Counted from the first letter of the stretch, positions 47,455 through 58,372 are shown. The stretch: DNA of 64,000 nucleotides from Oncomelania hupensis (GCA_036898135.1 CM072512.1:5422636-5486635), one strand, 5' to 3'. The notes: generated by a model not told the origin, from the letters alone. Translations and numbers: made by a program.

Positions 47455-48125
47455 ATGACTGCAATTTTATTATGTTGGTTGACAGTAGTACTAAGGTGTT
47501 GAGTACCGAAAGAAGGGTTTTGGTTTTTATGCAGACGGAAAAGTCCAAGTCAATGAACTACTACAATTACTACAAAGTTTAAGGTAAAATGTAAAGCTTG
47601 GCGCATTAAGGTATTACAGGCAGCTAGAATTCTAAAGAATACGGCGCAGATCACTGGCCATGACCTGTCATGGTAATTAGATAGCCTGCTCTGGAAACTG
47701 AACTCTACCCTTAGTACTCCTGAAGGATTTGCCTCCACTGAGGCCAGACGGGGAAAGTAAATCACCGTACAAAGAGTCAATCTTAAAAAAGTCGACTCCT
47801 GTGAGGATTCTCCTTTCACGTCGCTATACTGTTTGCTCGATCACGTTACGGTTATCCATTAGGGCTGTAAAATGTGGCCTCCTTCCCGCAGGCATCAGAT
47901 TCCATACAGACCACAAAACCACTCTTCATAAAATTCAAACGACTTGACAGATTATACCATACGAAGTAGGTAACCTCTTTCGATGTGCATTCTTTGTGTG
48001 CACCTCATGTTCGACACTTAACGAACAGTCACGGAACTATGCTCGGTAGAACTTTAAGTATACATTATTCGTCATTAAATTCAGTGTTGGAATTTTGTTC
48101 TGTTTGAAACGTTCTTCTCGTAGTT
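47455..48125. other. Intergenic, nothing recognised
   Basis: No motif or repeat copy was identified. Confidence 0.5.
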
Positions 48126-48129
48126 ACTG

Positions 48130-48751
48130 TGTTACACTCGATGTTGTTTTTTTCTATCAGTATTTGATTCAGCCCCGATGCTTGAAATCCTGATAGGTGT
48201 AACTCTGATTCGTTTATCCACGCAACCCGTTCAATCATCAACAAGGCTGGAGTCGTCGTATGAAATTTTCCACTTTTATTCAGCACACATCAACAACTGC
48301 ATACAATCGTTCAATCGCTTTTTCCACTCTACAATTCTCAACTATCAACTTTCCACTTTTGACAACTTTCTCAACTCTAATACAACAACTCTCTCTACTT
48401 TCAACTCTCTCTTATTTTGAAACAGGGCGGCACTTATATAGTCTCTACATACTCCAGAACAAACGAGAATACCCCTGCATAAAACACCACAACCAATCAG
48501 AATTAATTTCATCATCACTGTCTCACGTCATACAACCCTATTTGGAATGGAAGCTTCCATGGTTACCACTAGAACTATCCATACGCTTCGATCGATAGTA
48601 AACAACTGACTCGAGAAAATTCTCAAATAATATCGAGCAACTAAAATTATCAACGTTATACAAAGCTTCTTCTAACAACGCAAAATCAAATCAAAGATGA
48701 ATACACTCTATTACTGCATGCTTAGCAAAACAAAACGATCTGATTGTTACA
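48130..48751 (-). repeat. Solo LTR of a second LTR family, first copy
   Basis: On the minus strand it begins TGTAACAATCAG and ends ATCGAGTGTAACA (TG...CA with 7-bp inverted ends). It carries CCAAT-type GATTGG, a TGACGT element, ACTATATAAGTG (TATA) and then CTGAATAAAAGTGG (poly-A signal) in LTR order. No internal coding region adjoins it. The next copy begins within its last seven bases. Confidence 0.65.
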
Positions 48752-49197
48752 CTCGATGTTGTTTTTTCTCTATCAGTAGTTGATTCAGCCCTGATGCTTG
48801 AATTCCTGATAGGTGTAACTCAGTTTTGTTTATCCACGCAGCCCGTTCAATCATCAACAAGTCAGGAGTCGTCTTATGAAGTTTCCACTTTTATTCAGCA
48901 CACATCAACAACTGCATACAATCGCTCAATTGCTTTTTCCACTCTACACTTTTACTTTCCAACTCACTATCAACAACCTTTTTTGAAACAGTGCGGCACT
49001 TATATAGTCTCTTCATACTCCAGAACAATTTAGAACACGGCAGAATGACGCACTACAACCAATCAAAAAAAAATTCGCCATCACTGACTTACGTCATACA
49101 ACATTCTTTCTGTTCAAGAATGTTCTCAAATATCGCGAAACTTCGATCGATAGTAAACAAGCAGATCTAGAGAATTCTCCAATAATATCGACTAACA
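48745..49197 (-). repeat. Solo LTR of the second family, second copy, truncated
   Basis: It starts with the same TGTTACACTCGATG (plus strand) and tracks the first copy with indels, including the TATATAAG box. It breaks at 49197, where a (GAT)n tract begins. It shares seven bases (48745-48751) with the first copy, so the pair is head to tail. Confidence 0.65.
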
Positions 49198-49198
49198 A

Positions 49199-49261
<63 letters not shown>

Positions 49262-49262
49262 A
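49198..49262 (+). repeat. (GAT)n microsatellite
   Basis: A pure GAT tract ending the second solo LTR. Confidence 0.95.
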
Positions 49263-49611
49263 GAAAAGGAGGAAGAATCAGGAGGAGAAGGGGAAGATGG
49301 AAGAGCAGAAAGGGTTATTTTTGTTGAAACAGGAGTCTAGAAATGCCCAGCAGATTCCTCACGAAAAGAAAGAAAAGATTGACCTTTATTCTTTACGAAC
49401 TTTAAAAAAAAAAAAAATTAACATCGTTACAACCATTTGATTGCACAGTTTGTTAATACAGTCATGTTTTCCAGATCTTTCATCTATCTCTCGTAAAGTC
49501 ATTGACAGTGTGGAGCTAACCTGCCTCGGCCTACAGTAGCGTTGTCTTGCTATGTGTACTCTCACCTGCAGCTAGGGGCAAGGTGTTGACATTACGGCAC
49601 AACAACACGAC

Positions 49612-50328
49612 TGTCACGAAACCGTGGGTAAGTTGTTATGATCATAGAGAAGTCGTGTTGCATGTGCTAAGCATGTAGTGATTGGACAGCCAATCAAAAC
49701 GATTTCTTGTGTGACGTATGCTGGAGTATATAACGAAGGGATGCTGGGTAGTTGGTTAGGGAATCTAGGAGATGTGTGTGATGACTGAGAGAGAGAGCGT
49801 ATCTTTGGGAGGCGGTCCGACCGGTTGTTGAAAGGTTTATTGATGCTTGTAATGACCGGTCGGAGTCGTGTCTCAAAGTGAGTGATAGTTTTGTAGGTAT
49901 GCCTGTGTGTGTGTCTTCTGGGGGAGTATAGTGTGGAATAGGCCTAGTGTGGGAACTGAGGGTTAGTAGTAGTTTGTTAGCGTAGGGTAGCACAGTATGA
50001 ATGAACTGAATGCCGTATATTGTGTGCTTGAGTTATTTTGAAATGAATTTGTATTTTGGGGGGTGAATAAAAGGGGCTAATTTCTTCATTATTTTATTAC
50101 ATTATATACGTAAAATCTTGTATATGAATTTCCAGTAATTGTTTGATATGCTTTTGAGTATTTTGAATACATGGAATAAATGTAGTTTTGATTCCCTCAG
50201 TTACTGACTGGTGTCAAATTATTATGTTTGTGTTGTGATGGTTAATATTTCTATTGCTCAGACTGCCTGTAGTCTGGAATCTTAATTTATACTAAATTTA
50301 GCGCACCTGCCCAAGGCAGTCTGTGACA
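49612..50328 (+). repeat. 5' LTR of the Gmr1-like element
   Basis: This 717-bp LTR has TG...CA ends and holds a plausible Pol II promoter. There is a CCAAT-type box (49689-49695), a CRE-like TGACGTA (49712-49718) and TATATAA (49727-49733). Two AATAAA signals (50066-50071 and 50175-50180) are followed by GT-rich sequence, consistent with polyadenylation in the LTR. A 99-codon antisense frame (49694-49993) occurs in both LTRs only because the LTRs are identical. It resembles nothing I recognise. Confidence 0.95.
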
Positions 50329-50801
50329 ATTTGGCGAGCCTGCATATTAATAAGTACATTTAAAATTTCAGTGTACTGTTATTTTAAGAGTAGTTTTAAG
50401 TTAAATTTATAATATATAAAATTGGTATAATTTCTAATTGGGATTTTGTATTTGTTGCATTGCTGTGGCCTTTGTAACCTGAGCTGACTGGAGGGTTGCA
50501 CAGTCTGTGGTTATATTATCGTGTGGACTGGATTTCACGTGCTGCATTCCGGATAGATTTCACGTGCTGCATTCCAGTTAGAGCACTACGAAACACTGCG
50601 GAATTTGATGTGAGTGGCCTACTGTTTATATTTTTTGCCCATAGAGTCTGGCAGTGTCGCAGCCGGTTAATTTGTTGTAGTATTGTATATACAAAATCTA
50701 TTTCATTAGCATTCGTTTTTGTGTATATTTTGTTATATTCTTCTGCTCTGTTATTTGTCAATTAATATTTCACTATTGTGAGAAAAAGACAATTGTTCAT
50801 T
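50329..50801 (+). other. Leader with putative primer-binding site
   Basis: The 473-nt untranslated leader runs between the 5' LTR and the first gag ATG. Three bases after the LTR, at 50332, a TGGCGAGCC segment begins. Its TGG is where the CCA end of a priming tRNA would pair. I could not assign the tRNA. A GTG at 50778 is in frame with gag, but no upstream ATG competes with 50802. Confidence 0.6.
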
Positions 50802-53800
50802 ATGGCTGTTGAGGATAAAGATCCACTTCAAATTTTGTATAATGAACTTAGTCGGGAAGCTACTATGTTGGAATTACAAGGTTCAGCTTTCACTAAGTAT
50901 GTTCAAGACGGTCTCAGAGATGCCAGAGCTAAGGAAAGAGACTATCAAGCTCAAGCTGATCTTGAGCGAGAGAAAAACGAAAGATTTTTGGTCATGCAGA
51001 GAGAATTTAAAACAAAGGAGCTTGATTCTATTGAGAAAATAAAACAGCAGGAGATTGATCTGAAGCAAAAAGAAATTGATTTGAAACAAAAAGAGCTTAC
51101 TTTGCATGAGACTATAAAACAACAAGAGCTTGCTCAAGCTGAGAAAATAAAGCAGCAGGAACTTGATATGAAACAAAAAGAGCTTGCTCTGCATGAGACT
51201 TTAAAACAAAAAGAGCTTGCCTTGCAAGAGGAGCTTAAACGTTTAAAAGAAATCAAGATTAAAAAAGATGACGAACATGCTGAAATTGCTGCTCAAGCTC
51301 GCTGTAGACCCAAGGTTCCATTCTTTGATGAAAGATTTGATGATATTGAACGTTACCTATTCAGATTTGAACAGCACGCAAAATCTGTGGGTTGGAAAAA
51401 GGAAAATTGGGCTTGCTTGTTAGCGGACTGTTTGAAGGGCAAAGCTTTGACATACTATTATGAACTTATGTCTTCCCAACCTGACCGTACTTATGACGAA
51501 CTGACCAAACATTTGTTGGAACGTTTTCGTTATACCAAAGAAGGTTTCAGAGAAAAATTCCGAACTGCCAAACCAGAGACGTCAGAAACTGTCCCTGTGT
51601 TTTTTGATCGTTTACATCGATATTTTATGCGATGGATCGAATTGTCCAACATTGCGAAAACTTTTCAGTCAATTTTTGATCTCATCATTTCAGAACAGTT
51701 TTTGGCTTCTTGTTCTGTAAAGTTAGTTACTTTTCTGAAAGAAAAAAGTTTCAGTTCGGTGAAAGAAATGGTACAGCTAGCTGAACGTTATAGGGAAGTG
51801 CATCGTGATGAGACGATTGCACGAGAAAACGTATCTGATTCGCATTTAGCTCATTCTTTTGTGCCTATCTCAAAATCAGATTCCTCTAGAGGATCGGGAT
51901 ACAGTAGATCGGGATACAGTGGATCGTTTAGTCAGAAAGGTGGTAGACGCGGGGGTAGAGTCTACTATAAAAACGTGAACCACACACGATCTCTATCTCA
52001 GTCTGGGTCAAACCCTCCACAACAATCCCAAACCAGTTCTCAACCCAGTACCCAACCCCAACCTCAGGGTGATCAACACACGGGTTCTCGGGGTGTTACA
52101 GGGGGACGTTCATTTAGAGGTAGGGGGCGCTTATGTTTTTGGTGCAAAAGTACTGATCACCTCATCTACAGCTGTCCTAAAAAACCTGCAGACAAGGTTA
52201 CGTTAGTGGGAGCGACAACTGATTCGGCATTACCTGAACAAATTCAAACATGTCAGGGTACAATAAATGGGGTGCAAGCTACTTTCATGTTAGATTCAGG
52301 GTGTACTACTGTGGGTGTGAAGAAGAGTCTTGTACATGAAGATCAGTATTTGAATCGCACTATTTCCTGCATTCAATTTAATGGAGAAAAAATTGACCTA
52401 CCACTTGCTAGCGTTAACATTGATTCTCCATACTTTTCAGGTACGGTTGAAGCCTGTGTGATAGAACGGCCTATTTGTGATGTGATTTTGGGTCGCATTC
52501 CAGGTTGTAAATTTGGCTGTTTTGAACTAGCCCATGCAGTTCAAACCAGGGCTCAAAAACTAAAAGCAGACAAACCATTTAGACCCCTTTTGACCGCAAA
52601 GGTTCCTCATCTTGATGTCTCATCAGATGTACTTTGCAAAATGCAAAGTGATGATGCGTCTTTGGCGCAGTGTTTTACAAAAGTGGGTGTCATGCAGAAG
52701 GGGATGCAAAATAGGGAGAACTTTACGCTCAGAGATGGTTTATTATACAGAACTCATCTTCAAAAGAACAATGACATGTCCTGGCAATTGGTCGTTCCAC
52801 AACAGTTGCAGGAATCAGTTCTTATAGCTGCTCACGATGGACTTTTTGGGGGACACATGGCAAGTAATAGCACGTTTAAACGTATTTCGCCATTCTTTTA
52901 CTGGCCAGGTTATCGCAAAGCTATCAAAGACTACTGTCGTTCTTGTGATATTTGCCAGAAAGCCTTCCCTAAAGGTAAGGTACCCAATGCGCCGTTACAA
53001 CCCATGCCTATAATTGAAGAGCCATTTTCACGTGTGGCGGTTGACATTATTGGTCCTATGCCTATTTCGGAATCAGGGAACAGATATGTACTCACATGTG
53101 TCGATGTTGCTACTCGCTATCCAGAAGCAGTTGCACTAAAAACTATTACAACAGAAGCAGTTGCTGATGCATTGGTCCAAATTTTTTGCCGTTTGGGGGT
53201 ACCTCATGAAGTATTGTCTGATCATGGGTCTCAATTTACTTCAGACATGATGAAAGAAGTACTTAGACTACTATCAGTATCACAGTTACACACAACTCCA
53301 TACCATCCTCAAGGAAACGGTCTTGTAGAAAGATTCAATGGAACTCTAAAGTCAATGATAAAAAAACTTATGACAAACAAACCAAAGGACTGGGATAGGT
53401 ATCTTAATGGGGCATTGTTTGCTTACCGTGAAATTCCTCAAGAAACCACTGGGTTTTCCCCGTTCGAACTCCTATTTGGTAGGGTACCACGGGGTCCAAC
53501 TCAGCTTTTGTATGAGTCTTGGACGGGCACTGGTAATGCACAATCACAACCTATTTCAGAATATGTCCAAAATTTGAAATCTTCATTGAGTGATATGGTG
53601 GACATAGCCCAAAAATCGGTACATGAAGCTGCTATGAAAAACAGAGCTTACAAACTCAAACCGGGGGCTAACAGAACTTTAGAGTTAGGCTCCAAAGTCT
53701 TGGTTCTTTTACCAACAGATACCAAAAAGATGTTGTTAAAATGGCGAGGTCCATTCACTGTCATTAAAAAGAGGGGTAATTGCAACTACCTTGTTGATAT

Positions 53801-55388
53801 GGATGGGGTACACAAACTTTTCCACATCAATATTCTCAGAGAATATAAAGAGAGAACTGTGAAAACGCCTGTACAAACGGCTATGATAGCTGTTGTTTCC
53901 ATGGATGATAATTCCAATGATGATACTCATGATGTATCAAAAATATCATTGAATGTTGTGCCCACAACTCAATCTGAATCAATCAAGGATATTCGATTTG
54001 ATGATGCATTGCCTACGGAAAAGCGCAATGAAGCAAAGACTGTTTTTCAGAAGCATGCACATATGCTTACAGATTTGCCTGGTAGTACAGATTTATGCAC
54101 ACACACTATCTCTGTTACCGATGACAAGCCTGTTAATGTAAAACAATACCCACTTCCTTTTGGCTCAGAACAAACAGTGAATGAAGAGGTTAAAAAGATG
54201 TTAACGATGAACATAATTGAACGATCTTCCTCTCCATATGCGTCTCCAGTTGTTCTGGTGCGTAAAAGTGATAAGTCAGTTCGATTTTGCATCGATTTCA
54301 GGGAACTCAACCGTATAACGAGGTTTGATGCAGAACCAATACCTGATGTTGAAGCTATGTTTGCATTTCTAAATAACAAACATTATTTCACAAAAGTTGA
54401 TTTAACAAAAGGGTATTGGCAGATCAAAATGGCAGACAAGGACAAAGAAAAGACAGCTTTTAGAACGTCTCAAGGACTTTTTCATTTTTGTCGTATGCCA
54501 TTTGGATTGTCAACTGCTCCGAGTACATTTGCTCGCATGATGCGGTTATTAGACCTTCAAAGATTTAGCGCTGTGAATTTTTTTGATGATATACTAATAG
54601 CAACAGAGGATTGGCAAACTCATTTGCATGCTATTCATGGTCTGTTGTGTGAATTGTCTCGGCACGGTTTGACTGTTAGACCAAGCAAGGTTGAAGTAGG
54701 GTTCCAAGAAATTGAATTCCTTGCTCATGTGATTGACAAAAACAGTATGCGTCCTGAAAAGAACAAGATTTCTCAAGTTTTGTCTGTGTCGGTGCCATCT
54801 ACCAAACGCCAAGTTAGAGCTTTTCTCGGACTTGCGGGGTTTTACCGCCGCTATATTCCAAATTTTGCAACTTTGGCAGCACCACTCACAGACTTAACCA
54901 AGAAGCTTTGTTCGAACAAAGTTCGTTGGACACCTGAGTGTCAGGTTGCTTTTGACACTATAAAACGCATTTTGTCAAGTGGTCCGGTTGTGACTTTGCC
55001 AGACTTCCAAAAAACATTCACTGTGCGCACTGATGCTTCTGGCATTGGAATTGGCGCGGTGCTTTTGCAACTTGGCAATGATGGTCACTTGCATCCGATT
55101 CTGTATGCCAGTAGGAAACTTCTCGATCGTGAAGTCAGATATTCTACTATTGAAAGAGAATGTCTTGCTTTAGTCTGGGCGATTGAAAAGTTTCAGCGAT
55201 ACTTGTTTGGACGTCATTTCATTGTTGAGACGGATCATAAGCCTCTTACTGTTTTGACAAAGTCAAGCAAGACAAACAGTCGTGTTTTACGATGGGCTCT
55301 TGCTCTTCAAGATTATTCATTTACTGTCTTGCCTATTGCTGGAAGTGTTAATTATGAGGCTGACGTACTCTCTCGACTTGTGGAATGA
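50802..55388 (+). CDS. gag-pol: Gag-Pol polyprotein, order Gag-PR-IN-RT-RNase H
   Basis: This is a single 1528-codon frame from the first ATG to TGA. Residue numbers below count from that ATG. Gag has a long Lys/Gln/Glu-rich coiled coil (about 60-160) with heptad-like internal repeats, and an Arg/Gly/Ser/Gln-rich linker. A CCHC zinc knuckle follows (C445, C448, H453, C458). Protease has DSG at 498-500 and ILG at 562-564. Integrase has H678, H685, C715 and C718, then the catalytic triad D748, D807 and E843 (35 residues between the last two), and a GPF-type C-terminal module at W981-F985. Reverse transcriptase follows with D1200 and an FFDD box (D1262, D1263), then RNase H with D1411, E1451, D1478 and D1521. 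All catalytic residues are present. Gag and Pol share one frame with no frameshift or stop, so Gag excess would need another mechanism. No chromodomain was seen. RT before integrase is usual for Ty3/gypsy; here the order is reversed. Confidence 0.95.
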   Translation: MAVEDKDPLQILYNELSREATMLELQGSAFTKYVQDGLRDARAKERDYQAQADLEREKNERFLVMQREFKTKELDSIEKIKQQEIDLKQKEIDLKQKELTLHETIKQQELAQAEKIKQQELDMKQKELALHETLKQKELALQEELKRLKEIKIKKDDEHAEIAAQARCRPKVPFFDERFDDIERYLFRFEQHAKSVGWKKENWACLLADCLKGKALTYYYELMSSQPDRTYDELTKHLLERFRYTKEGFREKFRTAKPETSETVPVFFDRLHRYFMRWIELSNIAKTFQSIFDLIISEQFLASCSVKLVTFLKEKSFSSVKEMVQLAERYREVHRDETIARENVSDSHLAHSFVPISKSDSSRGSGYSRSGYSGSFSQKGGRRGGRVYYKNVNHTRSLSQSGSNPPQQSQTSSQPSTQPQPQGDQHTGSRGVTGGRSFRGRGRLCFWCKSTDHLIYSCPKKPADKVTLVGATTDSALPEQIQTCQGTINGVQATFMLDSGCTTVGVKKSLVHEDQYLNRTISCIQFNGEKIDLPLASVNIDSPYFSGTVEACVIERPICDVILGRIPGCKFGCFELAHAVQTRAQKLKADKPFRPLLTAKVPHLDVSSDVLCKMQSDDASLAQCFTKVGVMQKGMQNRENFTLRDGLLYRTHLQKNNDMSWQLVVPQQLQESVLIAAHDGLFGGHMASNSTFKRISPFFYWPGYRKAIKDYCRSCDICQKAFPKGKVPNAPLQPMPIIEEPFSRVAVDIIGPMPISESGNRYVLTCVDVATRYPEAVALKTITTEAVADALVQIFCRLGVPHEVLSDHGSQFTSDMMKEVLRLLSVSQLHTTPYHPQGNGLVERFNGTLKSMIKKLMTNKPKDWDRYLNGALFAYREIPQETTGFSPFELLFGRVPRGPTQLLYESWTGTGNAQSQPISEYVQNLKSSLSDMVDIAQKSVHEAAMKNRAYKLKPGANRTLELGSKVLVLLPTDTKKMLLKWRGPFTVIKKRGNCNYLVDMDGVHKLFHINILREYKERTVKTPVQTAMIAVVSMDDNSNDDTHDVSKISLNVVPTTQSESIKDIRFDDALPTEKRNEAKTVFQKHAHMLTDLPGSTDLCTHTISVTDDKPVNVKQYPLPFGSEQTVNEEVKKMLTMNIIERSSSPYASPVVLVRKSDKSVRFCIDFRELNRITRFDAEPIPDVEAMFAFLNNKHYFTKVDLTKGYWQIKMADKDKEKTAFRTSQGLFHFCRMPFGLSTAPSTFARMMRLLDLQRFSAVNFFDDILIATEDWQTHLHAIHGLLCELSRHGLTVRPSKVEVGFQEIEFLAHVIDKNSMRPEKNKISQVLSVSVPSTKRQVRAFLGLAGFYRRYIPNFATLAAPLTDLTKKLCSNKVRWTPECQVAFDTIKRILSSGPVVTLPDFQKTFTVRTDASGIGIGAVLLQLGNDGHLHPILYASRKLLDREVRYSTIERECLALVWAIEKFQRYLFGRHFIVETDHKPLTVLTKSSKTNSRVLRWALALQDYSFTVLPIAGSVNYEADVLSRLVE

Positions 55389-56129
55389 ATCCATTTCTGG
55401 ATTGTTGTATATTAAATATGTTTATGCATGTGTCTGCTGAAGACTTTCACAGTTGCAGGATTACGAGTGTTCAGCTGTGTGACTAAAGACTATGTACTGG
55501 TGTGGCCAATGTGAGATTTGTGGACTCGGCCTTATGACCAGTTGACGTGTAATATGACTATGCAAGAACAGTCAACAGTAATGAGGGGGGACATTTCTTC
55601 ATATGAGAGAGGACATTTCTACACATGTGAGAGGACACTTTAACAACACTCCAGGGAGCGGCGGCATCACTTTCTTCTTCTCATATTAAAAATGTTTATT
55701 TAGTTCATAGTATTTGATGAATTTTTTTTAAAAACCATTACATCTGATGAAGATCGGCGGTATGCAATCTTTCCTGTTAACTTTACTTCAGGCTAGTACA
55801 GTGTGAGTTCTTATATATGCTTATATCCTAGGTTAGCATATATGTTTGTGAATGCTAGAGGTTGACATTTACAAATATTTATGGGAGCATGTATGGTATT
55901 CGCTCCCTATTTATGAGCAACGTAGAAGTTTGGAAGGGTATCGCTTCTACTATAAAGGGTGGCTTTAAGATAAAAAGCTTCACTTTTTAAATTTTTTGCT
56001 CTATGGTATTCACACTTTGGTGACTTAGCGGTTGTGAGGTTTTCAAGGGAGTTGACATGTGTCGTTTTGATTTAAAAATAAAAAATTTCGCTTCCTCAAT
56101 TTTTATTTTTTATGGGGGTTAGGGGGTGA
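55389..56129 (+). other. 3' untranslated region and polypurine tract of the Gmr1-like element
   Basis: This is non-coding sequence between the pol stop and the 3' LTR. At about 55585-55645 the phrase GAGGACA occurs three times in slightly varied 25-28 base units. It ends in a G-rich purine stretch (about 56113-56129) directly against the LTR, the expected primer for plus-strand synthesis. No envelope-like frame is present. Confidence 0.7.
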
Positions 56130-56846
56130 TGTCACGAAACCGTGGGTAAGTTGTTATGATCATAGAGAAGTCGTGTTGCATGTGCTAAGCATGTAGTGAT
56201 TGGACAGCCAATCAAAACGATTTCTTGTGTGACGTATGCTGGAGTATATAACGAAGGGATGCTGGGTAGTTGGTTAGGGAATCTAGGAGATGTGTGTGAT
56301 GACTGAGAGAGAGAGCGTATCTTTGGGAGGCGGTCCGACCGGTTGTTGAAAGGTTTATTGATGCTTGTAATGACCGGTCGGAGTCGTGTCTCAAAGTGAG
56401 TGATAGTTTTGTAGGTATGCCTGTGTGTGTGTCTTCTGGGGGAGTATAGTGTGGAATAGGCCTAGTGTGGGAACTGAGGGTTAGTAGTAGTTTGTTAGCG
56501 TAGGGTAGCACAGTATGAATGAACTGAATGCCGTATATTGTGTGCTTGAGTTATTTTGAAATGAATTTGTATTTTGGGGGGTGAATAAAAGGGGCTAATT
56601 TCTTCATTATTTTATTACATTATATACGTAAAATCTTGTATATGAATTTCCAGTAATTGTTTGATATGCTTTTGAGTATTTTGAATACATGGAATAAATG
56701 TAGTTTTGATTCCCTCAGTTACTGACTGGTGTCAAATTATTATGTTTGTGTTGTGATGGTTAATATTTCTATTGCTCAGACTGCCTGTAGTCTGGAATCT
56801 TAATTTATACTAAATTTAGCGCACCTGCCCAAGGCAGTCTGTGACA
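56130..56846 (+). repeat. 3' LTR of the Gmr1-like element
   Basis: This 717-bp LTR is identical by eye to the 5' LTR, including the promoter boxes, both AATAAA signals and the antisense frame (56212-56511). It is followed at once by the second ACGAC target copy (56847-56851). Confidence 0.95.
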
Positions 56847-56851
56847 ACGAC

Positions 56852-57118
56852 ACTAAGCCCTCTCAGGAAGCTAGACCACTAGTAACAAAGTCTGGCCGGA
56901 ACTTAATTCTCGCTTCTGTCCGAGAGAGAGACTCGACCACTGTAAGCAGTTCTGGACTTAAAAATTTAAATGTAAAAAAAAAAAAAAAGCAGTTCTGGAC
57001 TTAAGTGAGATAGAGAGTCAGACCCTAATCGTAAAAAGTTCCAGGTTTGAGTGGATGCCAGTGAAAAGAAGAAATGAATACGCACCAAAAAAGACACCCC
57101 CCCCCCCCCAAAAAAAAA
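56852..57118. other. Right flank of the Gmr1-like element
   Basis: Target sequence beyond the second ACGAC, with an A-run and C-run. Nothing else. Confidence 0.5.
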
Positions 57119-57260
57119 AAATAATAATAATAAAAATAAAAATAAATAAATAATAATAATAAAAAAATAATAATAAAATAAAATAAAAAAATGAAATAAA
57201 AATAAATAAAATAAAATAAAATAAAATAAAATAAATTTTAAAATATATATATATATATTT
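57119..57260 (+). repeat. AAATA/AAT-rich tract
   Basis: Imperfect AAT and AAATA units after a C-run and A-run. Confidence 0.9.
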
Positions 57261-57461
57261 ATATCTCTTTTTTTTAAAGGACAGAAAAACAGGACGGTAC
57301 AGAGGAAGAAGGGGGCTAACAATAAAGCATTCTAAACTTGAAGCGGAGAAAGCCAAAAGAGCTAACTAACACTTAAAGTAACATTCAAATAGTCTGACAA
57401 ACAGAGATAGACTGAAGGATGAACAATGAGAGAGCGACAGTATCAGAGAGAGGAACGGAGG

Positions 57462-57469
<8 letters not shown>

Positions 57470-57550
<81 letters not shown>
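57470..57550 (+). repeat. (GA)n microsatellite
   Basis: A pure GA tract. Confidence 0.95.
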
Positions 57551-57556
<6 letters not shown>

Positions 57557-57854
57557 AGGGAAAAAAAGATAGTACGTACGAACGAACAGGTTATTTGCAT
57601 AAGCAAATAGTCCCTTGCAAATGGAGGGGTGGGGATACAATGGGATTAAATCACTGTCTCAGATACACGCACTCACAAGCAAATACATGACATTGCAGAG
57701 ATTGCCTTACCATAGTTTCGTTATACAACATTTTTGTTGCTTCTTACCGACCAATCAATCCAAAATTATGTCAGTTTGCATCCATGTTCAATGTAAGTAT
57801 AGTAAATAAAACATTCTAGCTCTAGCTTGATTTAGTATTTAAACATAAACAGAG

Positions 57855-58098
<244 letters not shown>

Positions 58099-58331
58099 GA
58101 AAGATAGTAGCTTGTGAGTACAAATGACACTACGCGGTGATTGCAAACTCCGTTGTGAAGCTTAGTGGTACTACAACATGAGTAGATAAAAGTGAGATGA
58201 GCGTGTGCTAGGTGAACAAAACCTTACACAACATACTGCACACATTGTTTTGTTACTGCAATCACCAATGTCTTCTTTTTCCTCAATTTCTTCTTCTTTG
58301 CTCTCACTCTTCCCTTTCTTCTTGGTCTCCC

Positions 58332-58333
<2 letters not shown>

Positions 58334-58372
<39 letters not shown>
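58334..58372 (+). repeat. (CT)n microsatellite
   Basis: A short pure CT tract. Confidence 0.9.

Larger units (their letters stand above)
49612..56846 (+). mobile_element. Complete Gmr1-like Ty3/gypsy LTR retrotransposon (integrase before RT)
   Basis: This is a 7235-bp element bounded by two 717-bp direct LTRs (49612-50328 and 56130-56846). I read the LTRs base by base and saw no difference. Both begin TGTCAC and end GTGACA, a 6-bp terminal inverted repeat. The 5 bp before the element (49607-49611, ACGAC) repeat exactly after it (56847-56851), as expected of an integrase-made target duplication. Inside lie a 473-nt leader, one gag-pol frame (50802-55388), a 741-nt 3' region and a purine-rich tract next to the 3' LTR. 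There is no envelope gene. Pol domain order is PR-IN-RT-RH, which matches the Gmr1-like group of Ty3/gypsy elements. Identical LTRs, a perfect duplication and an intact frame suggest a recent and possibly still active copy. Confidence 0.95.

Noticed and set aside
49694..49993. 99-codon antisense frame found twice
   Set aside because: It recurs only because both LTRs are identical. It has no recognisable domain and overlaps promoter and poly-A signals.
53700..53860. Chromodomain at the integrase C-terminus
   Set aside because: A GPF-type module is present, but the residues after it lack the aromatic pattern of a chromodomain.
49612..56846. Endogenous retrovirus with envelope
   Set aside because: The 741 nt after pol holds no envelope-like frame, signal peptide or membrane segment.
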